From: Achromobacter sp. AONIH1
GTDB taxonomy: Bacteria; Pseudomonadota; Gammaproteobacteria; Burkholderiales; Burkholderiaceae_B
Reading direction: 5' to 3'
Assembly (NCBI RefSeq): GCF_002902905.1
Contig: NZ_CP026124.1
Location: 496,001 to 560,000, forward strand
Length of the DNA: 64,000 nucleotides
Position numbers and translations under genes: made by a program. The notes beneath the pieces were generated by a model. It was not told the origin of the DNA and searched no databases. It saw nothing but the letters and a program-made list of their open reading frames with translations. Below, one piece after another: positions 27,611 to 36,749 of this stretch (the stretch's first letter is position 1; every line of letters starts with the position of its first letter).

Positions 27611-28075
27611 TCAGATATCCATCGGCACCGCCAGGCCGTGCTTGACGCGGTTCATCACCACCAACGTAGAGAAGCGCTTCACATTGGGATCGCCCCAGAA
27701 GTGCTTCTGCGCGAAGGACTCATACTCCAGCACGTCGCGCATGGTCAGCGTCAGCACGAAGTCCACCTCGCCCGTGACCGACATGCACTGCATGACTTCC
27801 GGCGCCTCGGTCATGGCGCGCTTGAACTTGCCAAGCTTGTCGGCGCGCTCGCTCTCCAGCGACACCAGCACCACCATCATGATGCCGCGCCCCACGGCGG
27901 CCGGATCGACCACCGACACGTCGGCGGCGACCACGCCGGCGTCGCGCAGCCGCTTCATGCGGCGCAGGCAGGACACGGGCGACAGGTTCACGCGTTCGGC
28001 CACTTCCTGGCTGGTGCGCTGGTTGTCTTCCTGCATGCTTTGCAGGATGAGGCGGTCGAAATCGTCGAGTTCCAT
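27611..28075 (-). CDS. Lrp/AsnC-family transcriptional regulator
   Basis: The 154-residue protein has the AsnC winged helix (LDDFDRLILQSMQEDNQRTS, then EVAERVNLSPVSCLRRMKRL) and the RAM/AsnC_trans_reg effector domain (MMVVLVSLES, EVMQCMSVTGEVDFVLTLTM, RFSTLVVMNRVK). Proteins like this sense amino acids. It is divergent from a LysE-type exporter gene with a 215-base gap, a common Lrp-exporter pairing, so it probably induces that exporter when its amino acid accumulates. Confidence 0.92.
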   Translation of the reverse strand: MELDDFDRLILQSMQEDNQRTSQEVAERVNLSPVSCLRRMKRLRDAGVVAADVSVVDPAAVGRGIMMVVLVSLESERADKLGKFKRAMTEAPEVMQCMSVTGEVDFVLTLTMRDVLEYESFAQKHFWGDPNVKRFSTLVVMNRVKHGLAVPMDI

Positions 28076-28290
28076 GGCGGCGTGAGGCGGAGCGTATGCG
28101 GTCGCGGATGCAGGCCGGCGGGCCCGTGCGACGATTCTAAACGCGCCCAGCGCCTCTGCTGCGTCCAGCACCCCTGCTTTCGACGGAAAACTCCATTTCT
28201 GCCCCGTGTAGCGCAGAAAAAAATCAGCCGCCTTGCTTACACTGTGATCCTTGCCGCCCGCGCGCCGCGGGCCTGCCGCGCCAGAATCCC

Positions 28291-28926
28291 ATGCCTTCGC
28301 TCCAGTTGTTCCTGTTGTTCCTCGCCGCCGACGCGGCGCTCAAGCTCACGCCCGGGCCCGACATGGCGCTGACCCTGTCCCGTGGCATGACCCAGGGCTT
28401 TCGCCCGGCCTTTCTCAGCGTGCTGGGCAACGTGGCGGCCGGTTTCGTTCAAGTACCGGCAGTGGTGTTGGGCCTGGCCTCGGTGCTGCAAGCCTCGCCC
28501 CGGCTGTTCCTGGGCGTGAAGGCGGCTGGCGGCCTGTACCTGGCCTACCTGGGCATCAAGGCCATCCTGCGCTGCGCGCGCGACGTCGAGGTCTCGCTCG
28601 CGGCCCGGCCCGGCGATGCGCGTGACGCCTTCTGGCAGGGCTTCGTGACCAACCTGCTCAATCCCAAGGTGCTGCTGTTCATGATCGCCTTCCTGCCGCA
28701 GTTCACCTCGCCCGAGCAGGGGCCGGTCTGGTCGCAGATGCTGGTGCTGGGCGTCACCATGAAGATCCTGAGCCTGCCCTACGGCAGCTGCTTCGCCTAC
28801 GGCGCCTCGCGCATCCGCGGCTGGGTGGGGCGCAACGCCTGGTTCCTGCGCGCGCAGCAGGGACTGCTGGGCGCCATCATGCTGGGCCTGGCGGCATATG
28901 TGCTTTACTCCACGACCGCGCCCTGA
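28291..28926 (+). CDS. LysE/RhtB-family amino-acid exporter
   Basis: The 211-residue inner-membrane protein has the LysE signature near its start (LKLTPGPDMALTLSRGMTQGF, in two adjoining parts, residues 13-33), about six transmembrane helices, and NLLNPKVLLFMIAFLPQF in the middle, typical of RhtB relatives. It would export an amino acid or homoserine-like metabolite. No strong ribosome-binding site precedes the ATG. It is divergent from the Lrp-type gene and followed 51 bases later by an EamA exporter on the same strand. Confidence 0.88.
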   Translation: MPSLQLFLLFLAADAALKLTPGPDMALTLSRGMTQGFRPAFLSVLGNVAAGFVQVPAVVLGLASVLQASPRLFLGVKAAGGLYLAYLGIKAILRCARDVEVSLAARPGDARDAFWQGFVTNLLNPKVLLFMIAFLPQFTSPEQGPVWSQMLVLGVTMKILSLPYGSCFAYGASRIRGWVGRNAWFLRAQQGLLGAIMLGLAAYVLYSTTAP

Positions 28927-28977
28927 GTCCTTGATTCCCTGTCTTCCGCGCCCGGCCCCTACCTGCTACACGCAACC

Positions 28978-29880
28978 ATGAGCACCGCTACCCTGAACAC
29001 CGGAGGCGATACCTCCTCCTCCACGCTGGTTCCCGTCCTGTCGCTGATGGCGGCGATGGCGTCCCTGTGCATCGGCACCTCGTTCGCCAAATCGCTGTTC
29101 CCGATGGTGGGCGCGCAGGGCACCACCGCCTATCGCATCGTGATCGGCGCGCTGATCCTGCTGGCCATCTGGCGTCCGTGGCGCTTTCCGCTGAGCCGCG
29201 CCAACGCGCTGAAGATCGCGCTGTACGGGGTCACGCTGGCCTGCCTGAACCTGATGTTCTACATGGCGCTGCGCACGCTGCCGCTGGGGATCGCCATCGC
29301 CATCGAGTTCACCGGGCCGCTGGCGCTGGCGGTGTTCTCGTCGCGCCGCGCCATCGACTTCCTCTGGATCGCCTGCGCGGCGGCCGGGCTGCTGTTGCTG
29401 ATCCCGACCGGCCAATCGGTGCACGACCTGGATCCCGTCGGACTGGCCTATGCGCTGGGCGCGGCGGTGCTGTGGGCGCTGTACATCATCTTCGGCAAGC
29501 GCGCCGGCCATATCCACGGCGGTCAGGCGACCTCGCTGGGCCTGACCGCGGCGGCCCTGGTGGCGCTGCCGGTGGGCGCCGCCCATGCCGGCACGGCGTT
29601 GCTGGATCCGTCGCTGATCCTGGCCGGCATCGCGGTGGGCGTGCTGTCCAGCGCGCTGCCGTATTCGCTGGAGATGGTGGCGCTCAAGCGCCTGCCGAAC
29701 AAGACCTTCGGCGTGCTGCTCAGCATGGAGCCGGCCATGGGCGCGCTGGCCGGCGTGGTGGTGCTGAACGAGCAGCTGTCGGGCAACCAGTGGCTGGCCA
29801 TCGGCGGCATCGTGATCGCGTCGGCGGGCTGCGCCGCCACCGCCAGACGCCGCGCGCCGCCCGCCCCCGCGCCGGACTGA
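28978..29880 (+). CDS. EamA-family (RhtA-like) transporter
   Basis: The 300-residue protein has about ten transmembrane helices in two EamA repeats: MASLCIGTSFAKSLFPMVGA and TTAYRIVIGALILLAIWRPW in the first, and LGAAVLWALYIIFGKRAGH and NKTFGVLLSMEPAMGALAG in the second. The GxxxxFAKxLFP opening and FG..LSLEPA.AAL pattern fit RhtA-like exporters of threonine or homoserine. It is probably cotranscribed with the LysE gene, so the pair may export related amino acids under the Lrp regulator. Confidence 0.87.
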   Translation: MSTATLNTGGDTSSSTLVPVLSLMAAMASLCIGTSFAKSLFPMVGAQGTTAYRIVIGALILLAIWRPWRFPLSRANALKIALYGVTLACLNLMFYMALRTLPLGIAIAIEFTGPLALAVFSSRRAIDFLWIACAAAGLLLLIPTGQSVHDLDPVGLAYALGAAVLWALYIIFGKRAGHIHGGQATSLGLTAAALVALPVGAAHAGTALLDPSLILAGIAVGVLSSALPYSLEMVALKRLPNKTFGVLLSMEPAMGALAGVVVLNEQLSGNQWLAIGGIVIASAGCAATARRRAPPAPAPD

Positions 29881-29901
29881 GACGCGGACGGCGCAGGCGT
29901 A

Positions 29902-30894
29902 TCAATCGGCGGTGATGCCCTTGCTCCGGATCACCGCGCCCCAGCGCTCGTGCTCCTGCCGCGCATAGGCGCTGAACGCTTCCGGCGTGCTGCCGGTCGG
30001 TTCCATGCCTTGCAGCTTCAGCTGCTTGACCACCTCGGGCGCGCGCAGCGCCTGTTCGATCGCCTGGCTCAGCTTCCTGATCACCGGCTCGGGCGTGCCG
30101 GCCGGCGCCACCACGCCCTGCCAGGCGGCGGCCTCGAAAGCCGGACCGCCGGCCTGCGCGAAGGTCGGCACGTCAGGCAACTGGTCCGAGCGCCGCGCCG
30201 CCGGCACGGCGATGGGGCGCAGCTTGCCGCCCTGGATCAGCGGCCGCGCGGCGGCCAGATCGGCCATCATCAGGGGCACCACGCCCGAGGCCACGTCCTG
30301 CAAGGCCGGCGGCGTGCCCTTGTAGGGGATGGCGGTGGCCTTGCCCTTCACCGTTTCCAGGAACAGCTCCATCGCCAGATGGTGCGGGCTGCCCACGCCC
30401 AGCGAGGCGTAGCTGGGCGCCTTGTCGCTCTTCAGGTAAGCGATGACGTCGGCCAGCGTATGCAGGTTCGAGTCCGGCGACACCACCAGCACGATGGGCA
30501 GGTCCACCAGCGTGGACACCGGCGCCAGATTCTTCTGCGGGTCGTATGGCAGCTTGCGGTAGAGCCAGGGATTCAGGGCCAGCGTGCTCATGCCGGCCGT
30601 CATCAGCGTGTAGCCGTCGGGCGCGGCGCGCGCGGTTTCCTGGGCGGCGACGATGGTGGCCGCGCCGGGACGGTTCTCGACCACCACCGGCTGGCCCAGC
30701 GCGTCGGCCACGTGCCGGGCCACGATGCGCGTGGCGATGTCGCTGCCGCCGCCGGCGCTGAAGGGCACCAGCCAGCGGATCGGATGATCGGGGAATTCGG
30801 CCGCCGACGCGGGCCGGACGGCGGCCACGGATGCCGCCAGGGCAGCGGCCAGCAAGGCCGCGCGCGGCAGGCGGCGGAAAATGCCTGTGAACAT
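29902..30894 (-). CDS. Bug-family (TctC-like) periplasmic solute-binding protein
   Basis: The 330-residue protein has a signal peptide (about residues 1-31, RPASA|AEF) and TctC motifs: IRWLVPFSAGGGSDIATRIV, VVVENRPGAATIVAAQ, AIPYKGTPPALQDVASG and LRPIAVPAARRS. It is another orphan without TctA/TctB. It is convergent with the EamA gene and upstream of nothing on its strand. Its promoter region holds a perfect TAATTAA/TTAATTA repeat 47 bases before the ATG. Ligand unknown. Confidence 0.9.
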   Translation of the reverse strand: MFTGIFRRLPRAALLAAALAASVAAVRPASAAEFPDHPIRWLVPFSAGGGSDIATRIVARHVADALGQPVVVENRPGAATIVAAQETARAAPDGYTLMTAGMSTLALNPWLYRKLPYDPQKNLAPVSTLVDLPIVLVVSPDSNLHTLADVIAYLKSDKAPSYASLGVGSPHHLAMELFLETVKGKATAIPYKGTPPALQDVASGVVPLMMADLAAARPLIQGGKLRPIAVPAARRSDQLPDVPTFAQAGGPAFEAAAWQGVVAPAGTPEPVIRKLSQAIEQALRAPEVVKQLKLQGMEPTGSTPEAFSAYARQEHERWGAVIRSKGITAD

Positions 30895-30940
30895 GGGGAC
30901 TGTCTCCTTATCCCGTTTTACGGCCTGCTTGGACCGTATT

Positions 30941-30958
30941 TAATTAACATATTAATTA
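30941..30958. promoter_or_regulatory. AT-rich palindrome upstream of the second Bug gene
   Basis: TAATTAA (30941-30947) and TTAATTA (30952-30958) are perfect 7-base arms around CATA. It is one of the few AT-rich islands in the window and lies 47 bases upstream of the Bug gene start, where a regulator or UP-type element would act. No regulator gene is adjacent. Confidence 0.45.
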
Positions 30959-31051
30959 TGTTGGCACGCCAGGGCCGGGCAACGCAAGCGTGCGCCAACC
31001 GTCTCGCGATAACGCACGGGTTCGAATGTCCGTGGTTCCGATCCGGCGCGC

Positions 31052-31837
31052 TCACGCGCGGGCGGCGGCCAGCCAGCCCAGGCCATCCGACGTGGCGCCG
31101 GCCGGCCGGTATTCGCAGCCGATCCAGCCGCGATAGTCCAGCTCGCGCAGCAGCGCATAGATCCAGGAATAGTTCAGTTCGCCCTGGTCGGGCTCGTGCC
31201 GCAGCGGCACGCCGGCGATCTGCAGATGCCCGACGCGGCCGGTGGGCAGGTAGCGCCGCAGCTTGGCGCTGACGTCGCCCTCGACGATCTGGCAGTGGTA
31301 CAGATCCATCTGCACCTTGAGGTTGGGCGCGTTGACCGACTCGGCCACGGCATGGGCCTCGTCCTGACGGTTGAGGATGTAGCCGGGAATGTCACGGGTA
31401 TTGATGGGCTCGATCAGCAGCGTGACATTACACGCACGCGCCTGCGACGCGGCCCAGGCCAGGTTCTCGCGGTAGCAGTCCAGCAGCGCGGCGCGCGGCG
31501 CGCCGTCGGGCGCCAGCCCGGCCATCACATGCACCTGCGGGCAGGCCAGCGCGTCGGCATAGGCCAGCGCCTGCTCCAGGCCAGCGCGAAACTCGTCTTG
31601 CCGGCCGGGCAGCGCGGCCAGGCCTCGATCGCCGCGCGCCGCGGCGCCGACCGGCGTGTTGATCAGCACCTGGCGCAGCCCCGCCGCGTCCAGGCGCTCG
31701 CGCACGAAGGCCGCCGGCGCTTCATACGGCGACATGCATTCCACGCCAGCAAAACCATCGGCGGCGGCCGCCGCATAGCGGTCCAGGAACGCATGTTCCG
31801 TGTACATCATGGACAGGTTGGCGGCGAACTTCAGCAT
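31052..31837 (-). CDS. Hydroxypyruvate isomerase / 2-oxo-tetronate isomerase-like protein (OtnI paralogue)
   Basis: The 261-residue TIM-barrel protein shows [51 protein letters not shown] (catalytic Glu), [13 protein letters not shown] and GCEYRPAG (second Glu). It closely resembles the OtnI at 51382-52170 over its whole length, with many shared motifs. The metal-binding residues are kept. AGGAG precedes the ATG. Unlike OtnI, it stands apart from any kinase or dehydrogenase, so its substrate (hydroxypyruvate or a tetronate) is uncertain. Confidence 0.88.
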   Translation of the reverse strand: MLKFAANLSMMYTEHAFLDRYAAAAADGFAGVECMSPYEAPAAFVRERLDAAGLRQVLINTPVGAAARGDRGLAALPGRQDEFRAGLEQALAYADALACPQVHVMAGLAPDGAPRAALLDCYRENLAWAASQARACNVTLLIEPINTRDIPGYILNRQDEAHAVAESVNAPNLKVQMDLYHCQIVEGDVSAKLRRYLPTGRVGHLQIAGVPLRHEPDQGELNYSWIYALLRELDYRGWIGCEYRPAGATSDGLGWLAAARA

Positions 31838-31923
31838 GGCGGGCTCCTGCGCTGCGTGGCGCCGCCCGGTGGCGGCACCCCGCGAACATAGCACAGGGCC
31901 GCCGCCCCGCCCTCCTGCCGCGA

Positions 31924-34026
31924 CTAGTACGTCAGGCGCATGCCCAGCAGCACGCTGCGGCCAGGCAGCGGCGCCACCGAGGAGATGAACGAGGCATGGT
32001 TGTAGGCCAGCCTGTTCAGCAGGTTGGTGCCGCGCAGGTAGACCTCGTAGCCGGTCGAGCCGTAATTGCCGCGATAGGCCACGACGGCGTTGACCAGGTT
32101 GTAGCCGGGCGTGCTGTTCTCGTAGGCGGCGATGTCCTTCTGCGAGAACACGCGCGCGTACTCGACGCCGGCCGACCACTGCTGCCACTTGAAGTTGCCG
32201 CGCAGGCCGGCGCGCGCCGCCGGGATGCGCGGCAGGTTGCCGTCGCCGCCGGTCAGCTTGCCGCGCACGTAGTCGCCGAAGACGGCGGCCGAGAACACGG
32301 GCGTGAACTGATGCCGCAGCTCGCCTTCCACGCCGGTGAACTCGGCGTCGCGCTGGGTGTACTCGATCAGGCGGAAGTCCTCGTAGCGGTCCAGCGTGTT
32401 GGCGTAGATGTAGTTCTTCACGCGGTTGTGGAACACGCTGGCGCTGAAAGTGGTCGCGCCCGAGTGCTTGCGCAGCGTCAGGTCGATGTTGTGCGAGGTC
32501 TCGCGGCCCAGGCCGGCGTTGCCGATCTCATAGGTGTTGGTGGCCAGGTGCACGCCCTTGGCGTAAAGCTCCTGCGCGGTCGGCAGGCGCTGCGAGCGCG
32601 ACAGCGACAATGCCGCCGAATACTCCGGCGCGAAGTTCCAGATGGCTGCCGCCGACAGCGAGGTGCCCGACAGGCTGCTGCGCGGCGCGCCGCCCTGGGG
32701 CGAGACCGTCTGCCAGTCCTGGCGCGCGCCCAGCTCGAAGCGCCAGTCGGCCAGCTTGTATTCCTCCAGCAGGAAGATGCCGTTGGCGCGCGTCTTGCTG
32801 CGCGGCAGGAAGGCTTCCTCGCCGTCCGCGCGGAAATCGCTGTAGGACGTCTGCATGCCCACCACGCCGCGCCAGCCGGCGACGGGCTTGTGCTGCGCCT
32901 CCAGACGCAGGTCGTAGCCACGGTTCTTGAAGGTGGTGCCGACCTCGCCGCCCTCGATCTCCTGGTGCTGGTAGTCGGTCAAGCCGCCGCGCAGGCGGAT
33001 CTTCTCGATGCCGGCGAAGGGATCCAGGTATTCGGCTCGCAGGTCCGTGCGATTGCTGCGCAGCTTCACGTAGGGCACGCCGCCGCCCTCGGCGCCGTGG
33101 TCATGGTCGTGGCCGTCCTCGTCGCCATGATCGTGGCCGCCGCAATGCAGATGCGTGCCATGCGGATGGCAGCCTTCGTATTCATGATTGTGCCCAGGCA
33201 GGCCGTACTTGCTTTCCAGGTGCGTGAAGGCCAGGCCGATGTAGCCGCGCGGCGTGATCCAGGACATGCCCACCGTGCCTTGCGTGGATTCGCTGTACGA
33301 GCCGTCCAGCTTGCTGCTGGACCAGTCTGGCACGCGATAGTCGCCGCTGCGGCGCTTCATGCCTTCCACGCGCACGGCGAAATTGCCTTCGCCGGCGGTG
33401 ATGCCGATGGCGCCCGCGCGTTCCTTGGTGCCGGTCGCGCCACGGATCTCGGCCTCGGCGGCGATGCCTTTCTCGGGGACTTCGGTGGGGATTTTCTTGT
33501 CGATCACATTGACCACCCCGCCGATGGCGCCGCCGCCGTACAGCAGCGCCGCCGGGCCGCGCAACACCTCGATGCGCTCGGCCAGCAGCGGCTCGGTGGT
33601 CACGGCATGGTCGGGCGAAATGGCCGAGGCGTCCATCAGCTCGGAGCCGTCGGACAGCGCCTTCACGCGCGGCGCGGTCTGGCCGCGGATCACCGGACGG
33701 CTGGCGCCGCCGCCGAAGGTATCGCTATGCACGCCCGGCAGGCCATCGAGCGTGTCGCCCAACGTGCCGCCGCGCTTCTCGACCAGTGCATCGCCTTCCA
33801 GCACAGAGGCCGGCTGCGTGGTGCTGTTCAGATCCAGCCCCAGCGGATTGGCCGATACCGTGACCGGCGCCAGCGTGGCGGCGGCGTCCGCCTGGCCGGC
33901 CGCTTGCTGGGCCTGCGCGGTGGCGCCGGAGGCGGCGAGCAACGCCCACGCCAGCGGCCGCAATCCCTTCCTGGCCGCGCCGGCGCGGCGGGCGAAGCGC
34001 CGCGATCCCTCTTTCTTTCCCTGCAT
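31924..34026 (-). CDS. znuD: TonB-dependent outer-membrane receptor, ZnuD-like (zinc)
   Basis: The 700-residue protein has a signal peptide (to about AQA40), a plug domain ([58 protein letters not shown]) and a 22-strand barrel ending in MRLTY. An extracellular insertion at residues 279-311 is packed with His, Asp and two Cys ([32 protein letters not shown]), the hallmark of ZnuD-type zinc receptors. The start follows AGGA and lies 15 bases from a perfect 12-bp inverted repeat resembling a Zur box. The product should take up zinc, possibly also heme, when zinc is scarce. It is monocistronic. Confidence 0.88.
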   Translation of the reverse strand: MQGKKEGSRRFARRAGAARKGLRPLAWALLAASGATAQAQQAAGQADAAATLAPVTVSANPLGLDLNSTTQPASVLEGDALVEKRGGTLGDTLDGLPGVHSDTFGGGASRPVIRGQTAPRVKALSDGSELMDASAISPDHAVTTEPLLAERIEVLRGPAALLYGGGAIGGVVNVIDKKIPTEVPEKGIAAEAEIRGATGTKERAGAIGITAGEGNFAVRVEGMKRRSGDYRVPDWSSSKLDGSYSESTQGTVGMSWITPRGYIGLAFTHLESKYGLPGHNHEYEGCHPHGTHLHCGGHDHGDEDGHDHDHGAEGGGVPYVKLRSNRTDLRAEYLDPFAGIEKIRLRGGLTDYQHQEIEGGEVGTTFKNRGYDLRLEAQHKPVAGWRGVVGMQTSYSDFRADGEEAFLPRSKTRANGIFLLEEYKLADWRFELGARQDWQTVSPQGGAPRSSLSGTSLSAAAIWNFAPEYSAALSLSRSQRLPTAQELYAKGVHLATNTYEIGNAGLGRETSHNIDLTLRKHSGATTFSASVFHNRVKNYIYANTLDRYEDFRLIEYTQRDAEFTGVEGELRHQFTPVFSAAVFGDYVRGKLTGGDGNLPRIPAARAGLRGNFKWQQWSAGVEYARVFSQKDIAAYENSTPGYNLVNAVVAYRGNYGSTGYEVYLRGTNLLNRLAYNHASFISSVAPLPGRSVLLGMRLTY

Positions 34027-34040
34027 CTCGATTCCTATGG

Positions 34041-34080
34041 ATGTTATATCATTACGAACAAAAATCAGATGATATAACAT
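34041..34080. promoter_or_regulatory. Zur-like inverted repeat in the zinc receptor promoter
   Basis: ATGTTATATCAT (34041-34052) and ATGATATAACAT (34069-34080) are perfect 12-base complements with a 16-base spacer. Each arm contains ATGTTATA, the half-site of known Zur operators (ATGTTATA-N-TATAACAT type). It sits just upstream of the receptor gene on the minus strand. The spacing is wider than the classic 23-bp box, so it may be two sites or a promoter flanked by two half-sites. Confidence 0.7.
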
Positions 34081-34105
34081 TGCATAAACAACAAGCGGCA
34101 AGGCC

Positions 34106-34142
34106 AAAAAAAAAATGCGCGGCCCCGTCGCCGGCGCCGCGC
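34106..34142 (-). terminator. Intrinsic terminator after the MFS-DUF2817 operon
   Basis: On the minus strand, GCGCGGC (from 34142) pairs with GCCGCGC (to 34117), closing a GC-rich loop, and is followed by a run of ten T (34115-34106). It lies 24 bases after the DUF2817 stop and ahead of the zinc receptor promoter, separating the two units. Confidence 0.85.
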
Positions 34143-34165
34143 CCTTCCGGATCCGATGCGGACTC

Positions 34166-35254
34166 TCAGTCGTCTTGCAGGCCGCACAACGCCTGCAGCA
34201 CCGCCACCCGGCTCTGTCCCAGCACCATGCCGTGCCAATCGGCGTCGCCGCAATAGAAGGCATCCAACGTGGCCTTCAGAATGGCCCGGCGCGCGTCCTC
34301 GCTGGCTTCCGGATGCGCGCGCAGCCAGTTGCGGCCACGCAGCGCCTGCACCACGTCGGCAAAGGGCTGGGTGCCGAATTCCAGCGCCATCAGCGTCGGC
34401 GTGGACGTCGGGCAGGCATCGTAGATGACGCTGGCCAGTTGGCCCGTGATGTCCACCGAGGCCGAGCTGCCCTGGTAAGGCACGGCGATGTCCGCGCCGT
34501 ACCAGTGCCGCGCCCGCGCCACTTCGGCCTCGTCGCGCCGGCCGGCGTAGATCTTCTCGCCGTGGCCGCGCGGCCCCAGCCCCGTATGCACGTCGATCCA
34601 GCCGATGCGGGAAAAAGCGGCGGCATGTTCCTTCAGGATGCGCCGCATGTTCAACAGCGAGGCCGCCGGGCGATCGCCGCCATAGAACAGGCCGTCGGCA
34701 TGCGTGTACTGCCCGCGCGAGACGGCCTGGGCGTAGGCGGCCAGGCCATGCTCGGCGATGTAGCGCTCCTGCTCGCGCCGGTTGGCTTCGGTCGGCGGCC
34801 AGGACTCGGGCAGCAGCAACGGATGCAGCGCGCCGTAGCCGGGGTTCTCGGGCAAGGGACGGCCATCGAAGGGCTGGGCATTGCGGTTCAGGTCGACGTT
34901 GCCCTCGTCGGTGCGCGCAATCCACGAAAAGCCATAAGGATTGACCGCGTGCACCAGCAGCAGGGCCACGCCGGAATCGCGCGCGCGCGCCAGCATCGGC
35001 GCATCGTCCAGCAGGGCCAGCTGGCAGCCGGAGCCACAGAAGCCTTCGGCGCCGTGCGTGGCGGACGTCATGATCAGCAGCCGTTCGGCCTTGGCGTCGC
35101 CGATCAGCGCCACGTCGGTGGACAGGGCCTCGTCCCGGGCGCCGCGCGCCTCGATCGGATACGAGGCCATGCGCGCGGCCACGGCCTTGGCGGCGGCAAG
35201 AAAGCGCTCGCGCGCCTGGGCGTAGCTGTCGGAAAAATAGCGGGACTGCATCAT
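34166..35254 (-). CDS. DUF2817 / M14-like metallopeptidase
   Basis: The 362-residue protein has DUF2817, a zinc carboxypeptidase-like (M14) fold. Likely metal and catalytic residues are THGAEGFCGS (His and Glu, residues about 66-75), VHAVNPYGFSW, NVDLNRN and DVHTGLGPRG (second His), with Glu in LMALEFGTQP. Cytoplasmic, no signal peptide. Its ATG overlaps the MFS stop (35251-35254), so transporter and enzyme are coupled; it probably hydrolyses an amide or peptide-like compound brought in by the MFS protein. Substrate unknown. Confidence 0.85.
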   Translation of the reverse strand: MMQSRYFSDSYAQARERFLAAAKAVAARMASYPIEARGARDEALSTDVALIGDAKAERLLIMTSATHGAEGFCGSGCQLALLDDAPMLARARDSGVALLLVHAVNPYGFSWIARTDEGNVDLNRNAQPFDGRPLPENPGYGALHPLLLPESWPPTEANRREQERYIAEHGLAAYAQAVSRGQYTHADGLFYGGDRPAASLLNMRRILKEHAAAFSRIGWIDVHTGLGPRGHGEKIYAGRRDEAEVARARHWYGADIAVPYQGSSASVDITGQLASVIYDACPTSTPTLMALEFGTQPFADVVQALRGRNWLRAHPEASEDARRAILKATLDAFYCGDADWHGMVLGQSRVAVLQALCGLQDD

Positions 35255-36582
35255 GCCTCCTGATTGTCGATGTCATGCCCGGTGCGGTCCTGGATCCAGA
35301 ACAGCACCACGGTGGAAAGCGTCACGGTGACCATCAAGTACCAGGCCGGCGCCATCGGATTGCGGGTGACGTGCAGCAGCCAGGTGACGAAGAACTGCGC
35401 GAAACCGCCGAACACCGAGATGCCCAGCCCGTACACCACCGACATGCCGGTGGTGCGCACCGCCTTGGGAAAGAGTTCGGGCAGCATGGTGATGACCGGC
35501 GCGGTCTGCAGCGCCAACAATATCGCAAGCAAGGCGATCACGGTCATCAGCCGCGCGCTGCTCGGCGCCGACACCAGCCATTGGAAGCACGGCAACAGCG
35601 CGGCCACGGTGGCGGCGCGCGACCAGAAAATCACGCGCTTGCGTCCCACGCGGTCGGCCAGCAGGCCGACGAAGGGCGCGGCCACGAAACCGATGGCGCC
35701 CAGCACCACGCTGGCCGACAGCGTGGACGTGGCCGGCAGGCCCAGTTCCTTGTTGGCGTAGGCCGGCATATAGAAGCCAATGATCTGGGCGCAGACCATG
35801 CCGCCGATGACCAGCAGGATGCCCTTGGCCACCGCGCCCTTGTGCCCGGCCAGCACCCGCCGCAGCGGCTGGTGGTCGGAGCGGGCGCGCGCCGCGCCGG
35901 GCGCGGGCTGGGGCTCCAGCGTCTCTTCCAGGTTGCGGCGGATATAAGCGCCCACCGGCACGGTCAGGATGCCGATCACGAAGGGCACGCGCCAGCCCCA
36001 GTCCTTCATCTGCTCGGGCGTGAGCGCGGCGGTCAGCAGCGCCACCACCAGCGCGCCCAGCATCACGCCCAGCGACTGGCTGCCGAATTGCCAGCTGGAA
36101 TAGAAGCCGCGCCGCGACGGCGGCGCGTGCTCGACCAGCAGCGTGGTGGACGCGCCGACCTCGCCGCCGGCCGCGAAGCCCTGGATCAGGCGCGCAAGCA
36201 CCATGATCACCGGCCCGGCGATGCCCATCTGCGCATAGGTGGGCGCCAGCGCGATCAGGCCACAGCCCAGGCCCATCAGCCAAAGCGTCAGCGTCATGGC
36301 GGCGCGCCGGCCGTGGCGGTCGGCATAGGAACCGATCAGCATGCCGCCGACCGGCCGCATCAGAAAGCCCACGCCGAAGGTGGCCGTGGTGAGCAGCAAC
36401 TGCCCGTAGCCCGAGGCGGCCGGGAAGAACAGCGGCCCGATCACCAGCATCAGGAAGGTGAAGACGGTGAAGTCGAAGAACTCCAGCGCGTTGCCGATGG
36501 TGGTGCCGGCAATGACGCGCCGGCGCATGGAAGGCGTGTACAGCCCCGGCTGGCCGGAAACGGCCGCGACGGCGATAGACAT
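35251..36582 (-). CDS. MFS transporter, metabolite:H+ symporter (MHS) type
   Basis: The 443-residue protein has 12 transmembrane helices. The MHS features are GNALEFFDFTVFTFL near residue 28, GGMLIGSYADRHGRRAAM at loop 2-3 and RLIQGFAAGGEVGASTTLLVE in helix 4-5. Members take up organic acids or compatible solutes by proton symport. The start MSIAVAAV follows AAGGGGAAA. It leads the DUF2817 gene and is divergent from the LysR gene at 36750 with a 167-base gap, so LysR probably controls this pair. Confidence 0.9.
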   Translation of the reverse strand: MSIAVAAVSGQPGLYTPSMRRRVIAGTTIGNALEFFDFTVFTFLMLVIGPLFFPAASGYGQLLLTTATFGVGFLMRPVGGMLIGSYADRHGRRAAMTLTLWLMGLGCGLIALAPTYAQMGIAGPVIMVLARLIQGFAAGGEVGASTTLLVEHAPPSRRGFYSSWQFGSQSLGVMLGALVVALLTAALTPEQMKDWGWRVPFVIGILTVPVGAYIRRNLEETLEPQPAPGAARARSDHQPLRRVLAGHKGAVAKGILLVIGGMVCAQIIGFYMPAYANKELGLPATSTLSASVVLGAIGFVAAPFVGLLADRVGRKRVIFWSRAATVAALLPCFQWLVSAPSSARLMTVIALLAILLALQTAPVITMLPELFPKAVRTTGMSVVYGLGISVFGGFAQFFVTWLLHVTRNPMAPAWYLMVTVTLSTVVLFWIQDRTGHDIDNQEA

Positions 36583-36681
36583 GGTTTCCCCTTGATGTCC
36601 GTTAGGCTCGCGGCGCCCGGCCGGTGATCCCGGTTCCGTATCCGCTGCGATGGCCATGAATATACGGATGGCTGACGATAA

Positions 36682-36719
36682 GGAAAAGATAGTATTTTCG
36701 TTCCAGTGAAAGCTTTTCC
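36682..36719. promoter_or_regulatory. Inverted repeat in the MFS / LysR divergent promoter
   Basis: GGAAAAG (36682-36688) and CTTTTCC (36713-36719) are 7-base arms with a 24-base spacer in a locally AT-rich stretch 30-70 bases ahead of the LysR gene. Placement fits a LysR site shared by both divergent genes. Low-complexity composition makes chance possible. Confidence 0.35.
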
Positions 36720-36749
36720 TGATACCCCGCGCCTTCCGGAAGTCCGCCC

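Noticed and set aside
31996..34077. 693-codon plus-strand frame opposite the zinc receptor
   Set aside because: Low-complexity Ala/Val/Gly/Arg/His composition, no domain, and the receptor on the other strand is complete with ribosome-binding site and promoter.
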